Shown here: positions 10,077-19,160 of the stretch, piece by piece
How the letters are laid out: every line of letters starts with the position of its first letter
How positions within the stretch are numbered: the first letter of the stretch is position 1
NCBI GenBank assembly: GCA_027313705.1
Contig: DAHVDE010000118.1
Location: forward strand, 1 to 64,000
Source: Actinomycetota bacterium
GTDB lineage: Bacteria; Actinomycetota; Actinomycetes; Streptosporangiales; Streptosporangiaceae
DNA: 64,000 nt
Direction: 5' to 3'
Notes under the pieces: model-generated
Databases searched by the model: none
What the model was told of the DNA's origin: nothing
Seen by the model: only the letters and a program-made list of their open reading frames with translations
Program-made: the position numbers and the translations under genes

Positions 10077-10928
10077 ATGTTGACGGTGGATGACCTGACC
10101 GCCGAGGTTTCGGTGACGAGGCGGCTGGTCTGCGCAGTGGCCGACCGGGCCGACCGGATCGCATTCGTCGGGGGGGCGAGGCATGACGACTGGCCCGGCG
10201 GCGAAACGTACACCTATGCGAGCTTCGCCGAAACCATTCAGGCGGCGGCCGCAGGCCTGACCTGGCGCGGGCTCCGCGCCCGTGATGTAGTCGGCGTGCT
10301 TGCGCCTGATGCGGTGAGCTTCGCCATCTCCATGCATGCCATCCGGGTGGCCGGCGGCGTCCCTTCACCGGTGAACTCGAAGCTGTGCGCGGTAGAGACC
10401 GCCGGCCAGCTTGCCGAGAGCGGCGCGCGGATGGTGCTCACCTCGCCACCGCTCGCCGAGGTCGCCCTCGCCGCGGCCGATCGTTCCTGGGTCCGGCAGG
10501 TTTTTTCTTTCGCCGACGCGGCCGGCACGACAAGGTTCGGCGACTTGCTTGGACTTGACCTGATCAGACCGTCCAGGGGCCGCCCTGAAGATGCGGCCAT
10601 GCTCCCGTTCTCGCGCGGCCAAGACGACAGGCTCAGACCGGTCCCGGTCACGCATAGGGAGTACTCGGAAGCGCTTCGGCACTCAGGAGAAGCCGCGCGG
10701 CTCACGGGCGATGATCTCGTGCTGACCATGCCGCCAGCGGGTGACGGACTGGAATACGCGACGCTGCTCGACAGCGCACTGCTCGCCGGAGCGACCGTCG
10801 TCGCGGTGCGGAAGCAGGACGTGGCAATCGCAGCCATCACCCACCAGGGCACGGCCGCGATCGTGCCAGGCGATGCGGTCGCGGTCGTACCTGACGGGGT
10901 ACGCGTGCTCAAGGTCGGCTCAGCCTAG
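10077..10928 (+). CDS. Truncated AMP-binding (adenylate-forming, ANL) protein with degenerate P-loop
   Basis: The 283-residue protein matches only the first half of an acyl-CoA synthetase/4-coumarate-CoA ligase-like enzyme. Residues 40-130 show the typical 'tYaeL...i...A.gL...Gl...DvVgvlaPn...f.i..hAi..aGGv..pvN' pattern. The ATP-binding loop, normally like YSSGTTGxPKG followed by THRN, is LPFSRGQDDRLRPVPVTHRE here, so the Gly/Thr/Lys core is lost. The protein ends at ...VRVLKVGSA, where full-length ligases continue for about 250 more residues including the C-terminal lid. The start is the ATG at 10077 preceded by GGGGAAAGG; an upstream in-frame ATG at 9969 is less likely. It may be inactive or a binding protein. 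Its stop overlaps the convergent Lrp gene by 4 bp. Confidence 0.7.
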   Translation: MLTVDDLTAEVSVTRRLVCAVADRADRIAFVGGARHDDWPGGETYTYASFAETIQAAAAGLTWRGLRARDVVGVLAPDAVSFAISMHAIRVAGGVPSPVNSKLCAVETAGQLAESGARMVLTSPPLAEVALAAADRSWVRQVFSFADAAGTTRFGDLLGLDLIRPSRGRPEDAAMLPFSRGQDDRLRPVPVTHREYSEALRHSGEAARLTGDDLVLTMPPAGDGLEYATLLDSALLAGATVVAVRKQDVAIAAITHQGTAAIVPGDAVAVVPDGVRVLKVGSA

Positions 10929-11374
10929 ATCATCGGCGGCCGACCCTCATACGGCGTGCTCAGCACGATCGTGGTACGGGTCGAGACGTTGGCGGCCGCC
11001 CGGATCTGCTGAAGTAGTTCCTCTAGCTCAGCCGGGCCTGGCACCCGGACTTTCAGTATGTAGCTTTCTTCCCCGGCCACGCTATGGCAGGCCTCGATGG
11101 CCTGCAGGTGGGCCAGCCGGTCGGGAGCGTCATCGGGCGCCGCCGGGTCGAACGGCTTGATCGATACGAACGCGGTCAGCGGCAAGCCCGCGGCTTCCGG
11201 GTCGATGGTGGCCGAATACCCGCGGATCGCCCCCCGCTCTTCTAGCCTGCGGACTCGCTGCTGGACGGCAGACACCGATAGCCCGGTATGCCTGGCCAAC
11301 TCGGTGAAGCTTAGCCTGCCGTCCGCGGCAAGCAGCCGCAGGATCTGCTGGTTAATGTCCTCCACGGCCGCCAA
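10925..11374 (-). CDS. Lrp/AsnC family transcriptional regulator
   Basis: The 149-residue protein has an N-terminal winged helix-turn-helix (about 4-60), with INQQILRLLAADGRLSFTEL and then LSVSAVQQRVRRLEERGAI. A C-terminal RAM/AsnC ligand-binding domain (about 65-140) follows, including the acidic-glycine motif AGEESYILKVRV. Lrp-family proteins form octamers or hexadecamers and sense amino acids or related small molecules. The gene is 198 bp downstream of the acyl-CoA dehydrogenase on the same strand and converges with the truncated adenylate-forming gene. Target and effector cannot be told from sequence. Confidence 0.92.
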   Translation of the reverse strand: MAAVEDINQQILRLLAADGRLSFTELARHTGLSVSAVQQRVRRLEERGAIRGYSATIDPEAAGLPLTAFVSIKPFDPAAPDDAPDRLAHLQAIEACHSVAGEESYILKVRVPGPAELEELLQQIRAAANVSTRTTIVLSTPYEGRPPMI

Positions 11375-11572
11375 CCTAGCCTGCCTTCCCCGAGTCAGTG
11401 ATACCGGGAGCGCTTGCGCTCAGACGACCACACCGCTCAGCAGTGCCGAACGCAGTGATCCGGCCGCGGGCGTGCTGGCCCGCAGCCGCGGCGCCGCCTT
11501 GCCCAGAGCCGCGCCTGCGCTGGTGCTGGCCGCGAGGCCCTGCCCTACGGCTATCAGTCGCGTTCGCGAGCG
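11375..11572. other. Intergenic region with no supported gene
   Basis: The 198 bases between the Lrp start and the acyl-CoA dehydrogenase stop hold the leader of the Lrp gene. A 66-codon open frame on the minus strand is of random composition. I see no clear terminator or promoter. Confidence 0.4.
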
Positions 11573-12742
11573 TCAATCAGCCTGACTGGCGAGCGAGCGG
11601 CTGATTACCACCCGCTGGATCTGGTTGGTGCCCTCGACGATCTGAAGCACCTTAGCCTCCCGCATCAATCGCTCGACAGGGAAGTCTTCCACGTAACCGT
11701 ACCCACCGAGCACCTGGACGGCGTCGGTGGTCACCTTCATCGCGGTGTCGGTAGCGAACAACTTCGCCATCGCGGCCTGCTGGCCGTAAGGCAGGCCCGC
11801 GTCTTTGCGCCTCGCAGCGGCCAGGTACAGCGCCCGCGCCGCCGCCACCGAGGTCGCCATGTCGGCGAGCATGAAGGCCAGGCCCTGGAACTCGATGATC
11901 GGGCGGCCGAACTGGCGGCGCTGGGTGGCGTAACTGACCGCCGCGCCGAGCGCGGCCTGGGCCACCCCTGTCGCGCAGGCCGCGATGCCAAGGCGCCCCG
12001 CGTCGAGCGCGGCAAGCGCGATCGAGAATCCCCTGTCCTGGTCGCCGATCAGCTGGCCGGCCGGTATCGCGGCGTTGTCGAACACGACCTGGGCGGTGAC
12101 CGAACCGCGCATGCCCATCTTGTGTTCAGGACTCGCCGCAGTAACGCCTGGCGTGTCCGCTTCGACGTGGAAACAGCTGATGCCCTTGGCCCGGTCCCTG
12201 GCCGCCGGGTCGCCAGAGGTACGAGCGAACAGCGCGTAGAAGTCAGCCTGCCCGGCGTGCGAGATCCACGCCTTAGTCCCCCGGCAGATATATACGGCGC
12301 CGTCGGGTAGCGCGCTGGTACGCAGCGAGGCGGCGTCAGACCCGCTGCCGGGCTCAGACAGGCAGTAAGCACCGAGCAGCTCTCCGCTGAGCATGGCGGG
12401 CAGCCACCTCTCCCGCTGCTCGCTGGTGCCTGCGGTCACGATAGGGAAGCAGCTGAGCACGTGCACGCACACGCCGAGCCCGACGGTGAGCCAGGCTCCG
12501 GCTAGTTCTTCCACGACCTGAAGGTAAGTCTCGTAAGGCTGCCCGCCACCGCCGAACTCGGCCGGATAAGGCAGGCCGAGCAGCCCGGCCCGGCCTATTA
12601 ACCTGAACGTCTCGCGCGGAAACTTCCCTTCGCGCTCCATGGCGGCGGCCGCAGGACGCAGCTCATTCCCGGCGAGTTCCGCTGTCAGCTCGAACAGCGC
12701 CCGTGCGTCCTCGTCGCGAGCTTCCCGCTCGGTACCGCGCAT
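11573..12742 (-). CDS. Acyl-CoA dehydrogenase
   Basis: The 389-residue protein is a full-length FAD-dependent acyl-CoA dehydrogenase. It has the N-terminal helical domain, the middle beta domain (YCLSEPGSGSDAASLRT near 130; TKAWISHA near 157) and the C-terminal helical domain. The catalytic base is Glu370 in IVEGTNQIQR, the position used by short/medium-chain and glutaryl/isobutyryl-type enzymes. It introduces an alpha-beta double bond into an acyl-CoA and passes electrons to ETF. Its ATG is one base after the TGA of the M24 peptidase gene (TGAcATG), so the two are translationally linked. The chain-length preference is not deducible. Confidence 0.93.
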   Translation of the reverse strand: MRGTEREARDEDARALFELTAELAGNELRPAAAAMEREGKFPRETFRLIGRAGLLGLPYPAEFGGGGQPYETYLQVVEELAGAWLTVGLGVCVHVLSCFPIVTAGTSEQRERWLPAMLSGELLGAYCLSEPGSGSDAASLRTSALPDGAVYICRGTKAWISHAGQADFYALFARTSGDPAARDRAKGISCFHVEADTPGVTAASPEHKMGMRGSVTAQVVFDNAAIPAGQLIGDQDRGFSIALAALDAGRLGIAACATGVAQAALGAAVSYATQRRQFGRPIIEFQGLAFMLADMATSVAAARALYLAAARRKDAGLPYGQQAAMAKLFATDTAMKVTTDAVQVLGGYGYVEDFPVERLMREAKVLQIVEGTNQIQRVVISRSLASQAD

Positions 12743-12743
12743 G

Positions 12744-13853
12744 TCAGGCCGGAACCTCGACGAGCTCGCGGGTCACCAGGTTCAGCCGTTCGACGCCGGT
12801 ATCTGTGCAGACCACGATGTCCTCGATCCGCGCGCCGTGCGGCCCAGGGTAGATTCCCGGCTCGATGGAAAAGGCGTGGCCCTGGCTCAGCCTCGTCACG
12901 TTGCCCGCGACGATGTAAGGGTCTTCGTGGGATTCCAGGCCGATGCCGTGCCCGGTCCTGTGCACGAAGAACTCGCCGTAGCCCGCCTCGGTGATCGGCT
13001 CGCGCGCGGCTGCGTCAATCGACTCGGCGCTGGCGCCTGGCCGCACGGCCGCGCAGGCCGCGTCTTGCGCGTCCTTCAGCACCTGGTAGTAAACGAGGAA
13101 GTCCGCTGGCGGCGACCCGATGACGTACGTCCTAGTGCAGTCCGAGCAGTAGCCGGTCGGCATCGTGCCGCCGATGTCGACGACTACCGCATCGCCCGCC
13201 CGCAGTATCCGGTCACTGGCCGCGTGGTGCGGGCTCGCCGCGTTCGGGCCAGAGGCGACGATCGTGAAGTCCGCCCTGGAGTGACCTTCGGCGATGATCG
13301 CCTCGGCGATGTCGGCCGCGACCTGCGCTTCGGTCCTGCCCGCGAGCAGCCAGCCGGGGACCTGAGCATGCACCCGGTCGATCGCCTGCCCGGCCTCGCG
13401 CAGCGCGGCAATTTCCGCAGCCGACTTGCGTGCCCGCAGCGGCCCGAGCGCGGCGCTTGCCAGTTCCTGCCTGGCGCTTGGCAGCGCGGCACGGAACCTC
13501 AGCACCATCAGCGCCCACATCCGGTCAGACAAGCCGACTGCCGCCGTACCGCCGAGGCGCCGCGCGACGAGCGCGTAAGGATCGTCGGTCTCGTCCCACG
13601 GCACGAGTTCCAGGCCGAGCCCTCCCGCCGGAGATGCCTGCGCGGCCGGCAGCTCCAGCCTTGGCACGACCAGGAAAGGGTCGCCTTCCGCGGGCACGGC
13701 AAGGCAGGTCAGGCGTTCGAGCGCGTGCGCGTCGTAGCCCACGACATAACGCAGGTCCGGCCCTGGCGTCAGGAGCAGCGCGTCCAGGCCCGCCCGGCCT
13801 GCCGCCGCCGCGGCGTCACCTAGCCTGCTCGCCGGGTAAAGCTCGTCCGACAT
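12744..13853 (-). CDS. M24 family metallopeptidase (Xaa-Pro dipeptidase-like)
   Basis: The 369-residue protein has a creatinase-like N-terminal domain and a pita-bread catalytic domain. All five expected metal ligands are visible: Asp in VVVDIGG, Asp in DCTRTYVIG, His in TGHGIGLESHEDP, Glu in FSIEPGIY and Glu in ARIEDIVV. That supports an active dinuclear aminopeptidase/prolidase acting on Xaa-Pro dipeptides. I chose the ATG at 13853 (MSDELYPASRL) because GGAG lies 7 bases upstream; an upstream in-frame ATG at 13901 lacks one. It is the first gene of a pair with the acyl-CoA dehydrogenase. Mycobacteria have a similar peptidase (PepE) near the same exonuclease and helicase genes. Confidence 0.9.
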   Translation of the reverse strand: MSDELYPASRLGDAAAAAGRAGLDALLLTPGPDLRYVVGYDAHALERLTCLAVPAEGDPFLVVPRLELPAAQASPAGGLGLELVPWDETDDPYALVARRLGGTAAVGLSDRMWALMVLRFRAALPSARQELASAALGPLRARKSAAEIAALREAGQAIDRVHAQVPGWLLAGRTEAQVAADIAEAIIAEGHSRADFTIVASGPNAASPHHAASDRILRAGDAVVVDIGGTMPTGYCSDCTRTYVIGSPPADFLVYYQVLKDAQDAACAAVRPGASAESIDAAAREPITEAGYGEFFVHRTGHGIGLESHEDPYIVAGNVTRLSQGHAFSIEPGIYPGPHGARIEDIVVCTDTGVERLNLVTRELVEVPA

Positions 13854-14014
13854 GTTCACGCTCCACTTCGCTGTGGCTGCCCGCATCGGCTGGTTTCGCA
13901 CCTCGCCATCCGCACTATCTCATCATGTCTGATGCCCGCAGTAGTAGCGTGGCGCGCCGCGATGGGTCAGTATGCGCGATGGCGTGACAGTCCTATCCTG
14001 CTTCTGGAGGCACG

Positions 14015-14776
14015 TTGGCAATCGTCGCTATCTCAGCGCATCTGGACGACGCGGCGCTCTCGGCGAGCGCGAGCCTGAGCGGTGCTGGTGCGACGGTGCT
14101 GACCGTGTTCGCCGGGATGCCCGCGCCAGGGTTCGGAGTGAGCCTGTGGGACCAGGTCACCGGGGCCACGAACTCGGCCGAGCGGCAGGCCGAGCGCCTG
14201 GCCGAGGACGCGGAGGTGATGCGCCTGCTCGGGGCGCGCGGATGTTACCTGGACGAACGAGAGGCACAGTACAGGGAAGCGAGGGCTGACCTGGACCTCG
14301 ACGCCCTCGCCGGGCGGATCGCCGCGCACCTGACCGGCGCCGACGAGGCCTGGCTTCCCGCCGCGATAGGCAGGCACGGTGATCATGTCATCGCCAGGGA
14401 AGCAGGGCTGCGCGCAGCCAGGCTGGCCGGCCACCGGCACGTCGTCCTTTACGCTGACTTTCCTTACGTGATCACCTACGGCTGGCCGGCCTTCGTTACC
14501 GGCCAGCCGGCCAGTACTTACCTGGACGCCGAACCCTGGCTCGCGCATGAGCTCACTGCCGCGGGCCTGGCCATTTCCGCCGGCACGGCGGGCGTAGTCA
14601 GCCTGCGCCCGGCCGGGCGCGAACTCAAGACCAGGATCATCGGTGCCTACCGCAGTCAGGCCGCCGCTCTCCGGCTTCGCGGCGAAGATCTCGCGTGCCA
14701 GCCGGAAAAACTCGGTTACGAGCTCTTCTGGCGGGTTGACCTCGACGGCAAGCACGATCGCACGCGTCCGGGTTAG
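14015..14776 (+). CDS. PIG-L family N-acetyl-sugar deacetylase-like protein
   Basis: The 253-residue protein opens AIVAISAHLDDAALSASA, the zinc-binding HxDD motif of the PIG-L/LmbE family near residue 10. A second metal-site element, GRHGDHVIAREAG, is near 125. Family members deacetylate N-acetylglucosamine-type groups in mycothiol, bacillithiol, antibiotic or lipid pathways; the substrate here is unknown. Translation starts at a TTG (14015), supported by GGAGG at 14006-14010; no ATG or GTG is better placed. It is divergent from the M24 peptidase gene and its stop overlaps the convergent exonuclease gene by 4 bp. Confidence 0.85.
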   Translation: MAIVAISAHLDDAALSASASLSGAGATVLTVFAGMPAPGFGVSLWDQVTGATNSAERQAERLAEDAEVMRLLGARGCYLDEREAQYREARADLDLDALAGRIAAHLTGADEAWLPAAIGRHGDHVIAREAGLRAARLAGHRHVVLYADFPYVITYGWPAFVTGQPASTYLDAEPWLAHELTAAGLAISAGTAGVVSLRPAGRELKTRIIGAYRSQAAALRLRGEDLACQPEKLGYELFWRVDLDGKHDRTRPG

Positions 14777-15690
14777 TGCTCGGCCGGGCGCAGCGCGAGG
14801 GCCGACATCAGCCGGCCGAGTGAGCTCGACAGGTCAAAGCGCTCGTCGAGCCCGGCCAGCGCCGCCGGGTCAGGCGGCCTGACCGGCAGCCGGCCGTCCG
14901 CCTGCCGCACTGGCGCGTCCCTCGCCACCTCGACAACGGGCACGCAGGCGTCGAGGTAAGCCCGCGCGGCGACCAGCCTGGCCCTGCTGCCCGCCGGCCA
15001 GCCGCCGTGTCCCGCGTCGATCGCCGCGAGCATGCCCTCGATCGAGCCGAACGACCTGACCAGCGCGGCAGCGGTCTTCGCACCGACACCTGGCACGCCA
15101 GGCAGCCCGTCGCTCGGGTCACCGCGCAGCGCCGCGAAGGCGGCGTAACTCCGGCCGGGGATCTGATATTTCGCGGTCACCGCAGCCTCGTCCATGATCT
15201 CGAGCTTGGCCAGGCCGCGCCCGATGTAGAGCACCCGGACGCCGCGTTCATCGTCCACCACCTGGAACAGGTCCCTGTCACCGGTGACCACCTCGACGGG
15301 TAGGTCAGCCTCGGCGGCCAGCGTGCCGATGACGTCGTCGGCCTCGTAGCCTTCGGCTCCCGCCGTGGCGATTCCCGCCGCCGCCAGCACCTGCAAGATC
15401 ACGGGTATCTGCGCCATCAGCGCTTCTGGTACCTGCTCAGAGCCGTCAGGATTGGCCCGGTGCTCCTTATAGGAACTGATCGCCGCGACCCGGAAGGCAG
15501 GCCGCCAGCTCACGTCGAGGCAGGCGACAAGCCTGGCCGGGCGCCGGTCACGCACCAGCCTGGCGATCATGTCGAGGAAGCCGCGTACCGCGTTCACTGG
15601 GGTGCCGTCGGGCGCCGTCATGGTTTCCGGCACGCCGTAGAAGGCGCGAAAGTACATCGAAGCCGAGTCGAGCAGCATCAGTGAAGCCAC
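14773..15690 (-). CDS. 5'-3' exonuclease (Pol I N-terminal/FEN-like)
   Basis: The 305-residue stand-alone PIN/FEN-type nuclease resembles the N-terminal domain of DNA polymerase I. Acidic metal-binding motifs are in order: LLDSASMYFRAFYG, ACLDVSWRPAFR, GYEADDVIGTLA, TGDRDLFQVVDD. The helix-hairpin-helix DNA-binding segment GDPSDGLPGVPGVGAKTA is near 190. It would remove 5' flaps or RNA primers and fits the DNA-repair theme of the locus. The start is a GTG (15690) or the ATG at 15678, four codons in; both are plausible. It is downstream of the GNAT and HelY genes on the same strand, with a 29-bp gap. Confidence 0.92.
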   Translation of the reverse strand: MASLMLLDSASMYFRAFYGVPETMTAPDGTPVNAVRGFLDMIARLVRDRRPARLVACLDVSWRPAFRVAAISSYKEHRANPDGSEQVPEALMAQIPVILQVLAAAGIATAGAEGYEADDVIGTLAAEADLPVEVVTGDRDLFQVVDDERGVRVLYIGRGLAKLEIMDEAAVTAKYQIPGRSYAAFAALRGDPSDGLPGVPGVGAKTAAALVRSFGSIEGMLAAIDAGHGGWPAGSRARLVAARAYLDACVPVVEVARDAPVRQADGRLPVRPPDPAALAGLDERFDLSSSLGRLMSALALRPAEH

Positions 15691-15719
15691 CCTGGTGATA
15701 CTGCCAGAAACCGGCGCTC

Positions 15720-16235
15720 CTAGCGCAGGCCGGCGATCATCAGCAACTCGACATCCTCAGGTTTGCCTGGCCTGCTGTCGCGCAATTCGGTCGCGACGAA
15801 CCCCATACGCTCGTACAGTGCCCGTGCCCGCTCGTTGTCCTGGAAGACCCAGAGCACCATGGCCGGCGCCCCGGCCGAACGCGCCTGGTCGAGCGCGGCC
15901 TGGACAAGCCGCCTGCCGATGCCGAGCCCGCGCGTGTCCTTGCTGACCCACATGGCCACCAGGTGCGCGGCGCCGCGGAACGGGTGATTGTGGCTCTCGT
16001 GGTAGGCGAGCACGGTCACGGTGCCGACCGGGGCACCATCCCGCCAGGCCAGGTAGGTCACCGCCGAGCCGAGCCGGTCACGCCAGACGTCCTCGCCGAA
16101 GGCAAGCTCACGTTCCAGCGTCGAGGCGAACGCCGCAGGCGTGTCGGCCAGCGCGGCGAGGCGCACCTCGCGGTAGACAGCCCAGTCGTCGGGATCAGCC
16201 TGCCTGACTTCCACGATGCTTGTCTCGTTAGCCAC
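15720..16235 (-). CDS. GNAT family N-acetyltransferase
   Basis: The 171-residue protein has the GNAT acetyl-CoA loop TRGLGIGRRLVQAALDQA near residue 100 and the terminal strand motif with NERARALYERMGF near 135. It transfers an acetyl group to an unknown amine (protein N-terminus, antibiotic or metabolite). It sits between helY and the exonuclease with short gaps, so it probably belongs to the same transcription unit. Confidence 0.9.
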   Translation of the reverse strand: MANETSIVEVRQADPDDWAVYREVRLAALADTPAAFASTLERELAFGEDVWRDRLGSAVTYLAWRDGAPVGTVTVLAYHESHNHPFRGAAHLVAMWVSKDTRGLGIGRRLVQAALDQARSAGAPAMVLWVFQDNERARALYERMGFVATELRDSRPGKPEDVELLMIAGLR

Positions 16236-16296
16236 TACCGCAGAATGACCCGGCTGGCCAGGAACCGCAACGCATTAAGGCGAGCCACTGGCCACG

Positions 16297-19104
16297 TTAC
16301 TGAACAGAGGTATATGCGACCACGCCGCGCCGCAAGGCGGATACCGCGGCGCCTGCCACCTTCGCCAGCTCGGTCTCCCCGGCTGCCGCCCGCACCTGGT
16401 CGAGCAGGTCGATCAGCTGCTTTACGGCGCGGACGAAGTCACCTGCGGTCAGGTTCTCTGACAGCAGGTACTCAAGCGGCCGTCCGCAGGCCCAGGCATG
16501 CGACGTCCAGGCGAAACCGAAGTCCGGCTCACGCAGGAAGGACAGCCTGTGCTCGTGCTCGGCTCCGGCCAGCTCGCCCCACAGCCTGGTCATGGTCGCG
16601 ACGACGGCGGAAACCTTGCTGCCTGGCAGCCTGGGCGGTCCCGCGTCATCGGCACGCCGCGTCTCGAATGTGAGGCCGGACACGCTGGCGGCAAGTTCGG
16701 CCGGGTTAAGGCCGTCCCACACCCCGCGCCGCAGGCACTCGGCTGCAAGCAGGTCAAGCTCTGAGTAGATGCCAGCCAGCATCCGCCCATCAGGGCTCAC
16801 CTCGTCTTCCGCCAGGTACCCGAGCTTGCCGAGCAAAGCGCAAACCCGGTCGAAGGTCCTCGCGATCACGTGGGCGCGCCCGCCCACCCGGCGCTCGAGT
16901 GCCTGTGCCTCGCGCTCGAGGCGCAGGTACTTCTCTGACTGCCTGGTGTGCGCTTGCTCGTCCTGGCAGCCATGGCACGGATGCTGGCGCAGCCGCCTGC
17001 GTAGTTCAGCGATCTCTTGCCCGGCTTCTTGGCGGAACAAGTCATTGCCTGAACTTGACCGCGCCGAAGCCGAACGGCTCAGCTTCGCCGCGTCAACCCC
17101 GGCGAGCTTGTTTCGCATCGCCCCGGCCAGGTCCTTGCGCTGCTGCGGCGACCTGGGGCTGAACTTGGCTGAGATCGTGATGCGCATGACCGGCACCACC
17201 GGGTCAGGGCACTGCTCCGGTGACAGGCGCTTGAGCTGGTGGTGCTCGGTCAGCAGCAGCGGCACAGGCGAGGCGGGATCGGTACCAGGCTCGAGCACCA
17301 CCGCGGTGCCCGCGCGCCTGCCGCCAGGCACCACGATGATGTCGCCACGGCCGAGCCGGGCGAGCGAGCCGATCACGGCCGCCCGGCGGGCGGCCGCCCG
17401 GTTCTTGGACTGTTCCTTCTCGAGCCAGGAAAGCTCGGAACGCATCCGCGCGTACTCAAGGAAGTCACCGCGATCACAGCTAGCCGCAAGACCCGCCATC
17501 TGGTCTTCCAGCTTCCTTGCCTGCCTGATCAGCCCCACGACCGCCCGGTCGGCCTGGAACTGCGCGAACGAGGACTCAAGCAGCACCGAGGCGCGCTCGC
17601 GACCGACCTGGCCGACCAGGTTGACCGCCATGTTGTAGGACGGCTGGAAACTGGAGTTCAGCGGGTAGGTTCTGGTCCCGGCCAGCCCCGCCACCGCCAC
17701 CGGGTCAACCCCTGGCTGCCAGAGCACGACCGCGTGCCCTTCCACGTCGATGCCGCGCCTCCCGGCCCGCCCGGTGAGCTGCGTGTACTCCCCCGCAGTC
17801 AGCGCCGCATGCGTCTCGCCGTTCCATTTGTCCAGCCGTTCGACGACGACCGTGCGGGCCGGCATGTTGATGCCGAGCGCCAGCGTCTCGGTGGCGAACA
17901 CCGCCTGAATCAGGCCGGCCGCGAACAGTTCCTCGACCACTTCCTTGAACGTCGGCAGCATGCCCGCGTGATGGGCGGCGACGCCCCTGGTCAGGCCGGC
18001 CAGCCAGTCGTCGTAGCCGAGGACGGCGAGGTCGCGGTCGGGGATGTCGGCAATACGTCCGGTGGCCACCCGTTCGATTTCGGCCGCTTCGGCCGGCGTG
18101 GTGAGCCGCAGGTTCGCGGCCAGGCATTGCTGCACGGCGGCATCGCACCCGGCCCGGCTGAAGATGAACGTGATCGCCGGGAGCAGCCCGGCCCGGTCGA
18201 GCCGTGCGATCACGTCCGCACGGCGCGGGGGAACGAACCTGGGCTGACCTGGGCCGCTCTGGCCAGGCCCGCCGCGCCGCCGCGCGTCGCGCGGCCCGCG
18301 CCGGCGCGGCCCGCCAGAAGGCTGGCTGCGCCACCTGGTGGCGTCGCGCTGCGCGACCCTGATCAGCTCAGGGTTGACTTGCGGCCGGCCGATTTCCCCG
18401 GCGTCCAGGTCTGGTTCGACGGCGAACATGTCATACAGGCGGTTTGCGACCATCATGTGCTGCCAGAGCGGTACCGGCCGGTGCTCGTCCACGATCACCT
18501 TCGTGCCGCCGCGGACCGACCTCAGCCAGTCGCCGAACTCCTCGGCATTGCTGACCGTCGCAGAAAGCGCGGCCAGCGTGACCGACTCTGGCAGGTGGAT
18601 GATCACCTCTTCCCATACCGCGCCGCGGAACCTGTCGGCCAGGTAGTGCACCTCGTCAAGCACCACGTGGCTGAGCCCGGCCAGGGCGGGTGAGCCTGCG
18701 TAGAGCATGTTGCGGAGCACTTCCGTGGTCATGACGACGACCGGTGCGTCGCCATTGACCGCGTTGTCGCCGGTCAGCAGCCCGACCTTGGCCGGGCCGT
18801 AGCGCTTGACCAGATCGCCGTACTTCTGGTTCGAGAGCGCCTTGATCGGAGTCGTGTAGAAGCACTTACACCCGCTGGTCACGGCCAGGTGCACGGCGAA
18901 CTCGCCGATGACGGTCTTGCCAGAACCGGTGGGCGCGGCGACGAGTACGCCGTGCCCGTCGGCGAGGGCTCGGCACGCCTCAAGCTGGAAATCATCGAAC
19001 TCGAAGTCATACATGGCCAAGAAGGCGGCCAGGGCCGCGCCCTGCTCCCGCACGGCCCGCATGTAAGAGGCATACCGGTCAGCGGCGCCAGCCGACGTGG
19101 TCAT
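16297..19104 (-). CDS. helY: HelY-type Ski2/Mtr4-like DEAD/DEAH-box RNA helicase
   Basis: The 935-residue superfamily 2 helicase has Walker A APTGSGKTVIGEFA near residue 58, the Walker B box DEVHYLADRFRGAVWEE near 155, motif III SAT near 180 and motif VI QLTGRAGRRGID near 445. A C-terminal extension contains a Cys pair (HPCHGCQDEQ) and a DSHCT-like helical region. The same gene follows tatC in mycobacteria and streptomycetes. Its likely role is RNA unwinding or turnover; activity has to be inferred. Between about 265 and 295 there is an Arg/Gly/Pro-rich insertion (PRRRGPRDARRRGGPGQ) that looks disordered and RNA-binding. Confidence 0.95.
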   Translation of the reverse strand: MTTSAGAADRYASYMRAVREQGAALAAFLAMYDFEFDDFQLEACRALADGHGVLVAAPTGSGKTVIGEFAVHLAVTSGCKCFYTTPIKALSNQKYGDLVKRYGPAKVGLLTGDNAVNGDAPVVVMTTEVLRNMLYAGSPALAGLSHVVLDEVHYLADRFRGAVWEEVIIHLPESVTLAALSATVSNAEEFGDWLRSVRGGTKVIVDEHRPVPLWQHMMVANRLYDMFAVEPDLDAGEIGRPQVNPELIRVAQRDATRWRSQPSGGPRRRGPRDARRRGGPGQSGPGQPRFVPPRRADVIARLDRAGLLPAITFIFSRAGCDAAVQQCLAANLRLTTPAEAAEIERVATGRIADIPDRDLAVLGYDDWLAGLTRGVAAHHAGMLPTFKEVVEELFAAGLIQAVFATETLALGINMPARTVVVERLDKWNGETHAALTAGEYTQLTGRAGRRGIDVEGHAVVLWQPGVDPVAVAGLAGTRTYPLNSSFQPSYNMAVNLVGQVGRERASVLLESSFAQFQADRAVVGLIRQARKLEDQMAGLAASCDRGDFLEYARMRSELSWLEKEQSKNRAAARRAAVIGSLARLGRGDIIVVPGGRRAGTAVVLEPGTDPASPVPLLLTEHHQLKRLSPEQCPDPVVPVMRITISAKFSPRSPQQRKDLAGAMRNKLAGVDAAKLSRSASARSSSGNDLFRQEAGQEIAELRRRLRQHPCHGCQDEQAHTRQSEKYLRLEREAQALERRVGGRAHVIARTFDRVCALLGKLGYLAEDEVSPDGRMLAGIYSELDLLAAECLRRGVWDGLNPAELAASVSGLTFETRRADDAGPPRLPGSKVSAVVATMTRLWGELAGAEHEHRLSFLREPDFGFAWTSHAWACGRPLEYLLSENLTAGDFVRAVKQLIDLLDQVRAAAGETELAKVAGAAVSALRRGVVAYTSVQ

Positions 19105-19160
19105 GCCGACAAGACTACGTGAACGCGAACCGCGTGACTTATCGCCTGGTTTGCAGCGCG

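Noticed and set aside
4806-10928. A biosynthetic (NRPS/PKS-type) gene cluster suggested by two LuxR giants and an adenylation-like gene
   Set aside because: The adenylation-like protein lacks its ATP loop and second half, and no carrier, condensation or tailoring genes lie nearby.
11376-11576. 66-codon minus-strand frame between the Lrp and acyl-CoA dehydrogenase genes
   Set aside because: Its Arg/Gly/Ala-rich sequence matches no family I recognise, it overlaps the acyl-CoA dehydrogenase end, and no start signal is present.
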